Below, in pieces: positions 35,855-44,551 of a DNA stretch of 64,000 nt; within the stretch, counting starts at the first letter, position 1; every line of letters begins with the position of its first letter. Location: NCBI RefSeq assembly GCF_018325905.1, contig NZ_AP021901.1:6232001-6296000 (forward strand), given 5' to 3'. Source of the DNA: Pseudomonas sp. St316 (GTDB taxonomy: Bacteria > Pseudomonadota > Gammaproteobacteria > Pseudomonadales > Pseudomonadaceae). The position numbers were made by a program, and so were the translations under genes. The notes beneath the pieces were generated by a model, which searched no databases, was not told the origin of the DNA, and was given only the letters and a program-made list of their open reading frames with translations.

Positions 35855-37099
35855 CTACTTGGAAGACCACCGCACGCTGCCATCCTCCCCGTAGAACGTC
35901 TCGACAATCTCCTCCCCCTTCAGCCGCACCTTCACATACCCGTTCAACACCCGCTGCGGATACACCTCGTCTCCCGCCAACTGCGTTTCCGACCACAGCA
36001 CCCGGGCGTGTCCATTCAACTCACTGGTAGTGCCGTAGGGAATCGCCCCGTGCCCGGCGCAGCGCGCATGCAATCCGCCTTGCGGCGCGTAGCAGATGCC
36101 GTTGTGCAAATGCCCCCAATACCAATAATCCGGCTCTCGGCCCAAGGCATCGCACACCGGTTGGTAAAGCGCCGTCTTGTTGTGCCCGGAAATATCGAAA
36201 CCCTGGTGATGACTGAGCACCATGAGTTTCTTGCGCTTGGGCAGGGTTTTCATCCACTCGATCTGCTGGGTGTTGAGGGTGCCGTCCATGTACAGGTTCA
36301 TGGCGTCCGAGGCGTAGGCGCTGTCGAGGCCAACCACCAACCAGTCGTCGTTGTACAAGGCAAAGTAACTGGTGCCCTGCTGCACCGGGAAACGCTTGGA
36401 CAGTTCCTTGAAATAGCCGTGGGCACCGCTGTACATCTCGTGGTTGGAATTGAGCGTGAACGAGCCGTGTTTGCCCTGGGGCCAGCCGACCATGTCGACG
36501 TCTTCCTGGGAATGGGTGCCGGCGTAATACACATCACCCAGATGGATGGTGAAATCGGCCAGGGCCAGTTGCATCTGGTTGGCCACCGCCACTGCCGGGG
36601 CATGACTGTCAAATGGCCCGGTGCCCCAGTCGCCAGCGATAGCCAGCACGACGTCGTTGTCCATTTTCACCAACGCCGGGTTGGTGGCGAACGGCGCGTG
36701 GTGGCGCAGGTTCTCGATCCACTTGAGCAGCGCCTCGCTCCACAACAGGTCCAGCAGTTCCCATTTGCGACAGCCCAGCAAGGTGCCGTCCTTGAGCACC
36801 CGGGTCGGTAGCTCGTCCTCGCTTTGCGGCAAGGGCGTGGCATTGCCGATCTTGAGGATCGACAAGCCGTGGGACAACTCCCATGGCACAGCCGGTTCGT
36901 CGTCCGGCAATTCGCCATGCTTGATGACGTGCTGGGCCTGGTCATGGCCTCGCTGCAGCAGCTTGACGATGGCCTCGAACTCTTCAGGCTCGAGCTCGTT
37001 GACGAGTTTCTGCCAGGACATCTCCAGCCGCGTGACCAACCCGTGCAAACGGACCTTGAGCTTGTCGAACTCATGTTCCCAATGGTGCAGTAATGACAT
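35855..37099 (-). CDS. Calcineurin-like metallophosphoesterase
   Basis: 414 residues. Metal-binding motifs: GDWGTG (near residue 168), GDVYYAG (about 197), NSNHEM (a GNHE variant with Asn-Ser in place of Gly), SHHQGF and GHLHNG. The histidine and aspartate ligands are all present, so the enzyme should be active on phosphate esters. The first 160 residues are a helical extension of unknown role. It is last in a same-strand row with a dihaem cytochrome and a GMC oxidoreductase, 27 bp behind the cytochrome gene, so it is likely cotranscribed. No signal peptide was seen. Substrate unknown. Confidence 0.8.
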   Translation of the reverse strand: MSLLHHWEHEFDKLKVRLHGLVTRLEMSWQKLVNELEPEEFEAIVKLLQRGHDQAQHVIKHGELPDDEPAVPWELSHGLSILKIGNATPLPQSEDELPTRVLKDGTLLGCRKWELLDLLWSEALLKWIENLRHHAPFATNPALVKMDNDVVLAIAGDWGTGPFDSHAPAVAVANQMQLALADFTIHLGDVYYAGTHSQEDVDMVGWPQGKHGSFTLNSNHEMYSGAHGYFKELSKRFPVQQGTSYFALYNDDWLVVGLDSAYASDAMNLYMDGTLNTQQIEWMKTLPKRKKLMVLSHHQGFDISGHNKTALYQPVCDALGREPDYWYWGHLHNGICYAPQGGLHARCAGHGAIPYGTTSELNGHARVLWSETQLAGDEVYPQRVLNGYVKVRLKGEEIVETFYGEDGSVRWSSK

Positions 37100-37126
37100 G
37101 TGAACGCTCCTTCGCAATGCCCTGGG

Positions 37127-39001
37127 CTACAGGGTCTTCATGAATTCGATCAGGGCCCGTTTGTCGACGTCCGACAGCTGCGTGCCATACAGGTGGCCGC
37201 CGTTGTGGTTGCCTTCCAGACGGGTGTCATATTTGAAATCCGCCGACGCCTTCATCTGCGCGCCACTGGTGACGAAGCCGACCTTCTCCTGGTCGTAGAG
37301 GTCGGAGCCAGTGAAGAACACTTGCGGACGCTGCTCCGGCGCTTGCAGCAAATCCCACAGAGTCGGCACCGAACCATTGTGCAGGTACGGCGCGCGCAGC
37401 CAGATGCCGTCGGTGGGCGTGTTGCTGTAGCTCTGGGTCTTGCGATAGGCGTTGAAGTCGAATGGCGGCTTCTTGAAGCCGTGGAACGCCGTCACCAGCC
37501 CGACGGTGAAGGAGTTCAGGCGATGGGGATCAGTGCCCAACTGGTCGATGTTGGTGGTGACCTGACCGGTGTCGCTGCGGCCAAAATCGTGACAACTGGC
37601 GCAGTTTTTCTCCCAGATCGGTTTGCCCTGGGCGACTTTCGCCTGGTCCAGGGCGAACGGCCAGGCCGGCGCCTTGTGGCCCAGCAGCCAGTTAGTCACG
37701 CGGTTGAAGCTGGGCGGCAGCACCGATTGCGGCGTCGCGCCCACGGCCATGGCCGCTGCGTAGTTGCGTTCGTGGATCTTGTTGTTATTGCCGTCCCAGT
37801 GCAGGTACATGGATTCGCGCGGTTTCTGGTTCCAGACCTGCGGCAGGTCCACAGTGCCGATGGTGGAGTCATCCGGGAAGCCGAACACCACCATTTTGGT
37901 CGGGTTGAAGGTGTCGGTCCGCCCTGGCCCCTGGGCCGGACGCAGCTTCTGCCAGGCGTAGGCCTGCTTCTGCTTGAGCAGCGCACTCTTGGCCATCGGG
38001 ATGATCAGATAACGGTTGTACAGCTTCTCGAAAAAACCCAGTTGGAACTTGCCATTGATCGCCGCCATCACCGCATCGGGGGTGAATTTCGGGTCGCTGG
38101 CGCAATCGTAGGCGAACCACTGGAAGGCTTGCAGTTGCAGGGTATTGGCCGGTGCGGTGGCGACCGGAATCGCTACGTCACTGGCGTTGGCCCGATAGGA
38201 GCCGGTGTGACACAGCGCGCAGTTGGGCTCTACCGTGGGGTAGCCGAGCTGCCGCTTGGCCATGCCGATGGGCAGGTCGTTGCCGTTTTCATAGAGAAAA
38301 CCGAACACCTCGTAACCGCCAGGCTTGGGCAGTTTTTCCGGGCACATCTGCGGCAGCACGGCGAACAGGTAGTAGGGAATCCGCGCCTCGATGCCCAGGC
38401 CGATGGCGGCGTATTTGTAATGGTCTTCGTCGGAGGCGAAGTCCGGTTGCGGCACTTCCCGGATCATCTGGTACCAGGTCTGGTAGCCGATGAAGCCCAG
38501 CACCAGCAGCACCAGCAGCGTGCCGACCTTGAAACCGTGGCTCTGCCAGCGCAACGCCCAACCGGCGCGCCATTCCCGCCAGCCGGCGCAGAGCAAGGCC
38601 AGCGGACGATTGGCCTCTGGGCTACCCAGGTACAGCAGCACACCCAGGATCAGGAACATGCTCAAGTCGCCCATCAACATCGGCACGAACAACGAGCCCT
38701 GGTTGTTGGTGTTGATCAGGTAGATCCAGAATACAACCGCCACCAGCCGCGACAGCACGCACAACCACGAATGCACCACGAAACGCGGCGCGTTGAAGCC
38801 CGAGGGCATGTAGAACAGGCTGATCCCCACCAGCAACATGCCGGCGTTTTCCAGCCAGGGATCGGACAAAACGGGGGGCAGGCCGATCATGGACGTCAGC
38901 AATGCCGGCGCGAACAGCGCCGGGATCGCGAAGAACATGTTCATGACAATCCCGACCCAGATGATGCGTTGGAACCAGCGGATGTAGGTGTTCATGGGCA
39001 T
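37127..39001 (-). CDS. Membrane-anchored dihaem c-type cytochrome
   Basis: 624 residues. An N-terminal membrane region of about five helices (residues 10-180) precedes a periplasmic part with two haem c motifs, CALCH at 261-265 and CASCH at 467-471. The second half resembles cytochrome c peroxidase-like/di-haem domains (YLHNGSVPTLWDLL, a typical distal ligand region). Two starts 6 bp apart (39001 and 38995) have equivalent ribosome sites. It follows the GMC dehydrogenase gene and is the probable electron acceptor for it. The fusion of a multi-helix membrane domain with this cytochrome is unusual; function inferred from context. Confidence 0.82.
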   Translation of the reverse strand: MPMNTYIRWFQRIIWVGIVMNMFFAIPALFAPALLTSMIGLPPVLSDPWLENAGMLLVGISLFYMPSGFNAPRFVVHSWLCVLSRLVAVVFWIYLINTNNQGSLFVPMLMGDLSMFLILGVLLYLGSPEANRPLALLCAGWREWRAGWALRWQSHGFKVGTLLVLLVLGFIGYQTWYQMIREVPQPDFASDEDHYKYAAIGLGIEARIPYYLFAVLPQMCPEKLPKPGGYEVFGFLYENGNDLPIGMAKRQLGYPTVEPNCALCHTGSYRANASDVAIPVATAPANTLQLQAFQWFAYDCASDPKFTPDAVMAAINGKFQLGFFEKLYNRYLIIPMAKSALLKQKQAYAWQKLRPAQGPGRTDTFNPTKMVVFGFPDDSTIGTVDLPQVWNQKPRESMYLHWDGNNNKIHERNYAAAMAVGATPQSVLPPSFNRVTNWLLGHKAPAWPFALDQAKVAQGKPIWEKNCASCHDFGRSDTGQVTTNIDQLGTDPHRLNSFTVGLVTAFHGFKKPPFDFNAYRKTQSYSNTPTDGIWLRAPYLHNGSVPTLWDLLQAPEQRPQVFFTGSDLYDQEKVGFVTSGAQMKASADFKYDTRLEGNHNGGHLYGTQLSDVDKRALIEFMKTL

Positions 39002-39049
39002 CCTTTTTCCTTATTCCGGACTCACGAGATGCAGCGCTCTGATGATTGT

Positions 39050-39113
39050 CATCGCGAGCAAGCTCGCTCCCACATGGGTGTGCGATCTCCTGTGGGAGCG
39101 AGCCTGCTCGCGA
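39050..39113. repeat. REPIN, compact, reverse-then-forward
   Basis: Two arms about 16 bp apart between the GMC-hydrolase gene and the cytochrome gene. Confidence 0.86.
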
Positions 39114-39129
39114 AGAAGTCGACTCGGTC

Positions 39130-42100
39130 CTAACCCAGCGCCGTCTTTTCCAGGTGTTCGAGAATGATCGGATACACATCCACCACCGCATCCTTGCCGA
39201 ACATGCAGTCGATATGCCCATACCCCGGCACTTCATGGCGGCTGAACAACTGCGGGCCGTGCATCTCGCACAGTCGTTCGTAGGTCTTGAGGGTGCTTTG
39301 TGGCAGGTAGCACTGGTTATCGGCGCCGCTGATAAAGCAGATCGGCAACTTCAACCGATCGAAATGGGGCATGTAGACGTCGTTGCCCTTGAAGTCCACC
39401 AGGTGCCCCTTGCGCACGATCAGCGCCAGGTGCTCGAAGGTCTGGATGTTCGACTCGCCGAACAACTCATGCAGGTTGTCGTGCAGGGTTTCGTTGAGGG
39501 TGTCGTGGCGGTACAGCGACGCATACATGAAGGTGATGCGATGGCAGACCGGGTTGGTGCAATAGCCCTGGGCCTCGATCCGGGCATAGCCGTTAAGGGC
39601 CTTGTCGTAGAGTTTGTTGAACCAGCTTTCCTTGGTGTCGGCGTAGGCCGTGAGGGACTTGATGCCGATGGCATCGAGCATCCCCGGCAAATGCAAACCG
39701 GCTTTCAGGCCGGTGGCGGTGGCAACCACCGTGTCGGCGGCGATCTGCGAGCAGACCACCGAACGCACACCCTGCAAGCCCGCCAGCATCGACATGAAGA
39801 ACGTCGTCGCACCGTAGCAATGCACCACGCACTGCACGTCACGGGCCAGGGTCGCTTGCTGGATCTGCTCGATGGCGGCCTTGAAATCGTACTGGGCCAC
39901 CTGGTCGCCGTTCCATTCATTTTTGCTGGCCGGCAACAGGATGCTTACCCGCAAATCCAATAACCAGACGTCGTATTCGTGCTTGCAGAGGTATTCCAGC
40001 AGGTTGGTGTGGATGGTGTCAGTGGAGAAAATATTCGAGCCCACGCCCAGGCCATGGACCAACATCACCGGGCCTTTGGTGCCGGCCTGGTAACGGGTCA
40101 GGCGCAGCTCGACGTTGTCTTCGGTCTGGAAGAAATGCACGGCCGGCGCCGGCGCGTCCAGTGGTCGTTTCAACCGGGGTGGCGCGTCCGGGTTGAAGTA
40201 GACGTCGCCGGCAAAAACCCCACCGTAGCTTTCCCACAGGATCCCGGCGAAGAACTTGCCAAACCGCGCCAATGCCTCCACACGCTCACGCTCATTGCGG
40301 GCGTTGAGCACTTTCATGGTGGTCATTTGCTTGGCGAAATCGGCCGGCAGAATGTGCATCACCCCGGAGCCGATCACTGCGCCGGTCTTGTCCGGCCCGC
40401 GATAAAGCGTGACGTAAAGGGTGCTGGTGTCGTGCCAGATGTTCAGCACGCCGTTGTCCTCGGGCACGGTCTTGAAAGCGCTGAAGTAATAGTCGCTGCC
40501 GTCTTCGGCGGTCAGCTTCATGTCGTAGTTCATGTGCCGCACGCCGACCTGTTCCTGGTACTGCTCGAACAGGTTGAACACCCCATTGCTGGCGACCAGC
40601 GGTTGCGCACTGAGTAACGGCGCATCCAGGGTGCCCACCAGGGTTGCCGCATGTTCCGGCTCCTTGATCAGCCGGTTGAGGTCGGCGGCGGTGATGGTCA
40701 GCGTGAACTCGATGGGCGAGTTGTCAGCCTTGCCACGCTTGGCCGCCGCTTCGTACAGGCCCAGATCAGTGCCCTGGGGTTGAGTGAAGGCAGTGGAAAA
40801 GTAGCCCTTCATGGTTTCAGTGAACTGCACGCCGAGCGTCGGCGCCGCCACCGCTTTGCGCGGGGCCGAGGGCAGCGTGTAGTCGATGATCCAGCCCCGA
40901 TCAGCCGCCAACAGGCCCATGTTGCGTTCGCTCACCGCCGAGATGGTCAGCAACGGGTTGACCGCCAACGACGTCGGGATCACCGCGCCGTCGGTCACGT
41001 ACAGGCCCGGGTAGACATCGGTGCCGCTGGTGCCACTGAACACCTGGCCTTTGTGGTTGACCACGCCTTGGGTCGCATCCTCGCCCATCACGCAACCGCC
41101 CAAGGGATGGACCGAGACGATGCTGTGCTTGAGCAGCTTGGTCCAGATCGGGTTCTCCACCCAGATCCCACCCAGGGCCTTGGTGCTCTGGTGCAGCCGC
41201 TCGTTGCCGAGGGTGACGTTCTCCTGTTCGCCGACGCCGGGCCAGTCGATGCGCAACTGATCCTTGCTGTCGAGCAGCATGCGACCCTTGGCGTTGTCAT
41301 GACTCATGATCAAGTAGGTCTGCATGTTGTGCAGCGCGCCGTAGTAAGGCCCGCGCAAGAAGCTCTCGGTCTCGCGCCCCTTGTACTTGAGGCTCGCACC
41401 GAAACCGGTGTCGGTGGGCACGCCGATCATGTCGGCAAACGCCGCCATGCTCGGCACCATGGCCCGGCCGAGGGCACCGGGAATCGAACCCTCCTCGATG
41501 ACCATGCGGCTGCGCCAGTCGCCCTCGGTGCGCATGTCGATGATCGAGGTGATGCACGGCCCCACCGGCGCCAGTTCCTTGGCCGAATGCGCACCGAAAC
41601 CGATGCCGTTGATGACCTGGTCGCAGTTGTGGCCGAAGCCGAGGATGTCGCCGTTGCCGCTCATGTTCTCGCCCAGTTGGCTGGACATGGACAGGCCCTT
41701 GTCCCGCGAGCGCAGCATGATTTCGGTGGAGCCCAGGGTGCCGGCGGACACCACCACGATGTCAGCCCGCACGAACAGGGTCGGCGCCGAGAACATCTCG
41801 CGGCCGCTGTCCAGGTATTGGAAGTGCACGATCCAACCATCGCCGTCGCGCTCCAGGTGCCGCACCTCGGCCTGGCAGAAAATCTCGGCGCCGTGGTTCC
41901 AGGCATCCGGCAGGTAGTTCATCAGCGTGGTGTTCTTGGCCTTGTTGTTACAACCCGAGACGCAATCGCCACAGCCATTGCACGGCAGTTGTTCGACGCC
42001 GACGTGGTTAAGGTTGTTGGGCAGCTTGTCGAAAGTCACGTTGATCGGGGGCGTGTAGAAATGCGCGCCTTGCTTGAGGTAATCGGCGGACTTCTTGTGG

Positions 42101-42582
42101 GCATCAAGCTTGGGCAGGTTCGGCTCCGACGCCGGATAGGCGTTGGGCTTGAGCATCTCCCGGGCCCGTGCGTAGCCGTCCTTGAGCAGCGTGTCGCGGT
42201 GCTCACGGACCGCCTGGGGCCAGCGCGGGTCCTCGAACACGCCAGGCTCGGGCTCCAGCGAAACGTTGGCATTGATCAGCGACGTGCCACCCAGGCCGCA
42301 ACCGACCACCACGTTCTGCTGGGCGTTGACGTGCAGGTCGAACAGCCCGGTACGCGAACCGATGTGGCCATCCGGATCGTGGACTTGCAGTTCCTCGGTG
42401 GCCGCGAGCAGGGTATTGGGGTATTCGCCGGGCTGGATTTCCCGGCCACGCTCCAGCAGGCACACCTTGCGCCCGGCCCGGGACAGACGCGAGGCAGCAA
42501 TGCCGCCCCCATAGCCCGAACCGATGACGATCACGTCGTAATGCTCCTGGATGTCACTGATGGGTGTCGAGATCCGTGTCAT
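39130..42582 (-). CDS. GMC oxidoreductase (cholesterol-oxidase-like) fused to an alpha/beta-hydrolase
   Basis: 1150 residues. The FAD site is GSGYGG at 21-26 with the LLERG strand; GCGLGGTSLINANV (94-107) and the C-terminal SVHPLGGCVMGEDA and TDGAVIPTSLAVNPLLTI motifs are those of the GMC/cholesterol oxidase group. A cysteine cluster C201-x2-C204-x2-C207-x3-C211 (CNGCGDCVSGC) could hold an iron-sulfur cluster. After a linker domain, residues about 790-1150 form an alpha/beta-hydrolase (VMLVHGLGVG, GADNQCYLP, GYGHIDCMFG) whose nucleophile elbow reads VHCYGA, with Cys where Ser is expected. Start: GAGAGGA lies 7 nt before ATG 42582. Substrate unknown; a sterol- or long alcohol-like ester is a guess. 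Confidence 0.85.
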   Translation of the reverse strand: MTRISTPISDIQEHYDVIVIGSGYGGGIAASRLSRAGRKVCLLERGREIQPGEYPNTLLAATEELQVHDPDGHIGSRTGLFDLHVNAQQNVVVGCGLGGTSLINANVSLEPEPGVFEDPRWPQAVREHRDTLLKDGYARAREMLKPNAYPASEPNLPKLDAHKKSADYLKQGAHFYTPPINVTFDKLPNNLNHVGVEQLPCNGCGDCVSGCNNKAKNTTLMNYLPDAWNHGAEIFCQAEVRHLERDGDGWIVHFQYLDSGREMFSAPTLFVRADIVVVSAGTLGSTEIMLRSRDKGLSMSSQLGENMSGNGDILGFGHNCDQVINGIGFGAHSAKELAPVGPCITSIIDMRTEGDWRSRMVIEEGSIPGALGRAMVPSMAAFADMIGVPTDTGFGASLKYKGRETESFLRGPYYGALHNMQTYLIMSHDNAKGRMLLDSKDQLRIDWPGVGEQENVTLGNERLHQSTKALGGIWVENPIWTKLLKHSIVSVHPLGGCVMGEDATQGVVNHKGQVFSGTSGTDVYPGLYVTDGAVIPTSLAVNPLLTISAVSERNMGLLAADRGWIIDYTLPSAPRKAVAAPTLGVQFTETMKGYFSTAFTQPQGTDLGLYEAAAKRGKADNSPIEFTLTITAADLNRLIKEPEHAATLVGTLDAPLLSAQPLVASNGVFNLFEQYQEQVGVRHMNYDMKLTAEDGSDYYFSAFKTVPEDNGVLNIWHDTSTLYVTLYRGPDKTGAVIGSGVMHILPADFAKQMTTMKVLNARNERERVEALARFGKFFAGILWESYGGVFAGDVYFNPDAPPRLKRPLDAPAPAVHFFQTEDNVELRLTRYQAGTKGPVMLVHGLGVGSNIFSTDTIHTNLLEYLCKHEYDVWLLDLRVSILLPASKNEWNGDQVAQYDFKAAIEQIQQATLARDVQCVVHCYGATTFFMSMLAGLQGVRSVVCSQIAADTVVATATGLKAGLHLPGMLDAIGIKSLTAYADTKESWFNKLYDKALNGYARIEAQGYCTNPVCHRITFMYASLYRHDTLNETLHDNLHELFGESNIQTFEHLALIVRKGHLVDFKGNDVYMPHFDRLKLPICFISGADNQCYLPQSTLKTYERLCEMHGPQLFSRHEVPGYGHIDCMFGKDAVVDVYPIILEHLEKTALG

Positions 42583-42855
42583 GTTCAAGTCCTCTCAGGC
42601 AGAAGGGGCAACTCTGCGGTTGCCTGCAAATCGACAGGCGCACGAACGCCTGGCCACCGTCCCTCGCAAGGTCCGGCGACAGTCAGCGGGTGCTACAGGG
42701 GAAAAACCGGGCGCTATAGACGCGCACGCTGATTGACGGCGCGACGATGAATGCGTTTGTGCAACAAGGTGGGAGGTGTCGGGACGCAGGTCGCCGATGA
42801 CTGCGGGTGTGAGCGGGGGTCCTTGCTATCCATCATGCGTTCTCCCTGAACCTGA

Positions 42856-43535
42856 TGTGGATAAAGTGGCGATGTCCTTGTGCCATGGAGTGAAGACAGC
42901 CCACAGACCCTCGTCAAGGGCGTGACTTAGAACTGTATGAAATTTGACCTATCGCGATTTGCGCTATGCCCGCCGTGGCTTGCAGCGTTTGACGAACAAG
43001 TTATCCACATGGCGACCCACAGCAAATGGGGACAAGTGTGCGGATGCCCGTTATTTTTCCATCGGCAAAGTGAATAAAAACCGTGACTTATGAACAATGA
43101 CGGTTTTTACGGCCTATCGGTTGTTTTTTGATCAAAAGCCTGTAAGCCATAGCTGACAAGGCGTGTAGCTGTAAGCGAACACCTTATCCACAGAAGCGCC
43201 AACAGTGTTTGGGGGTAATTTTGACACTTCTGTGGAAAACCCTTTGAACGGCTTGTAAAACCGGGTTTTCCGGAGGTTTTCCTGATAAAAACAGTCAATC
43301 GATCATTTTATGATCAGCCCGCTGAACGCCCCGTCCCGTATGGCTTGCAGCGTACAGCGAACATCTTATCCACAGAAGCGCCAACAGAGATTGGGGGCAA
43401 GTTTCGACTGGAACGGCCTCTCATTCACATAGAAAAGCCAATAAAAACCGTGGGTTAAGCTGGCTATTTTTTGAGCGTAAGCCTGCAGGGCCTGGTTTGT
43501 ATGGGGCGCAGCGAGGGGCGAACAGGTTATCCACA
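42856..43535. promoter_or_regulatory. Intergenic DnaA-box cluster (five perfect 9-mers)
   Basis: Exact consensus TTATCCACA at 43001-43009, 43184-43192, 43366-43374 and 43527-43535, and its complement at 42856-42864. Three more lie just downstream within coding sequence: 44060-44068 (etfB), 45008-45016 (inverted, etfA), 45267-45275 (etfA). In the rest of the window I found only two (33699 and 54086). Confidence 0.8.
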
Positions 43536-43574
43536 GAGGCGCGCACAGGGATTGTGGGTAACACCGCAACACCT

Positions 43575-43733
43575 TATGGGAGCGAGCCTGCTCGCGATGA
43601 CGGGTTGTCAGCCACCATCATTGCTAACTGACAGACCGCTATCGCGAGCAAGCTCGCTCCCACAATGATTGGGTGTAGGCACAACGTCCAAACGCACCGC
43701 CAATCCCCTGTGGGAGCGAGCTTGCTCGCGATG
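43575..43733. repeat. REP triplet (REPIN plus a single REP)
   Basis: Forward arm at 43575, inverted arm ending 43664, and a third forward arm at 43709-43733 in front of the etfB stop. Confidence 0.88.
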
Positions 43734-43767
43734 GCGGAAGGTCGGTTGACGACGATGCAGGGCAGAT

Positions 43768-44538
43768 TTAGCGAACCACCCCTTCCTCCACCAACAACTT
43801 GAGAATCGCCTCGGCCCCTGCCTCAGGGCTCATGCCCTTGAGCACCTGCCCGCCTCCGCCGCTGGCCTTGGCCGTGGCGGCTTTCATGCGGTCGGCGCCG
43901 CTCTTGGCCTTGATCACTTTCAGGCGTTTGGGGCGTGGCTTGGCCGGTTGCAGGGTTGCCACCGCCAGCAAGGTGTCGTCGATCACTTCGACTTCCTCGG
44001 CATGCAATGCCCCACGCCGGGCTGGGCCGTAGGCGCTTTGCCGGGGTTTTGGCGCAGCGTTATCCACAGTGGCCAGGAACGGCAGGCGCACTTTGAGGCG
44101 TCGCCGTTGGCCGCGGGGTAGGGCTTGCAGTACCAGGGCCACACCGCCATCGATGGACTCGACCTGGGCCAGCCCCACCACCAACGGCCAACCGAGGTTT
44201 TCCGCCAGCAAAAATGGAAGCATCCCCGAGCCTTCACCGGTTTCCGCCTGGCTGCCGGTGAGCACCACTTGGGCGCCAGCGTCACGCAGGTAGTCGGTCA
44301 GGGCCGGCAGGGCGTCGGCCCCGTCGGGGTTTTCCAGGACATGGAGTTCGTCCAGGCCCATGCCCAGGTAGGCGCGCAGGGCCGGCTCGGCCACGTCACC
44401 GGCGTGCAACACTTGCAGGTCGCTGCCGGCCAGTTGCAGGCCCAACTCCACGGCCCGGGCATCCTGTTCAGCGCGCCGGGGCCGCCCGGACGTGGGGTGG
44501 GCGCCGATGGACACGAGGCTGATCACTTGGGTACTCAT
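43768..44538 (-). CDS. etfB: Electron transfer flavoprotein beta subunit (dimethylglycine-linked)
   Basis: 256 residues. ETF beta fold (VISLVSIGAHPTSGRPRRAEQDARAVELGLQLAG, then VLTGSQAETGEGSGMLPFLLAENLG) with the ETF-beta signature around LQALPRGQRRRLKVRLPFLATVDN. It pairs with the EtfA encoded 13 bp upstream and takes electrons from dimethylglycine demethylase. ATG at 44538 starts MSTQVISLV. This is a paralog of the housekeeping ETF. A DnaA 9-mer lies in codons for VDN. Confidence 0.9.
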   Translation of the reverse strand: MSTQVISLVSIGAHPTSGRPRRAEQDARAVELGLQLAGSDLQVLHAGDVAEPALRAYLGMGLDELHVLENPDGADALPALTDYLRDAGAQVVLTGSQAETGEGSGMLPFLLAENLGWPLVVGLAQVESIDGGVALVLQALPRGQRRRLKVRLPFLATVDNAAPKPRQSAYGPARRGALHAEEVEVIDDTLLAVATLQPAKPRPKRLKVIKAKSGADRMKAATAKASGGGGQVLKGMSPEAGAEAILKLLVEEGVVR

Positions 44539-44551
44539 CAACTTATCCTTC

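Larger units (their letters stand above)
42589..43767. other. 1.2-kb non-coding region with degenerate ~182-bp repeats and perfect DnaA boxes
   Basis: No credible gene. Four related blocks, each with a TTATCCACA at 43001, 43184, 43366 and 43527 (spacing 183, 182 and 161 bp), share the string CCACAGAAGCGCCAACAG (blocks 2-3; diverged in 1 and 4) and TTGGGG behind it; a further inverted box lies at 42856-42864. Fragments such as AATAAAAACCGTG (43074, 43441) and TTTTTTGA also recur. AT-rich stretches lie between the boxes. A REP triplet occupies 43575-43733. Confidence 0.9.

Noticed and set aside
40651..42732. 693-codon plus-strand frame opposite the GMC gene
   Set aside because: Low-complexity His/Val/Gly/Asp composition typical of antisense frames.
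42856..43535. Chromosomal oriC or plasmid origin
   Set aside because: Boxes are about 180 bp apart, there is no dnaA/dnaN/rpmH or rep gene nearby, and the locus sits inside a conserved chromosomal catabolic region.
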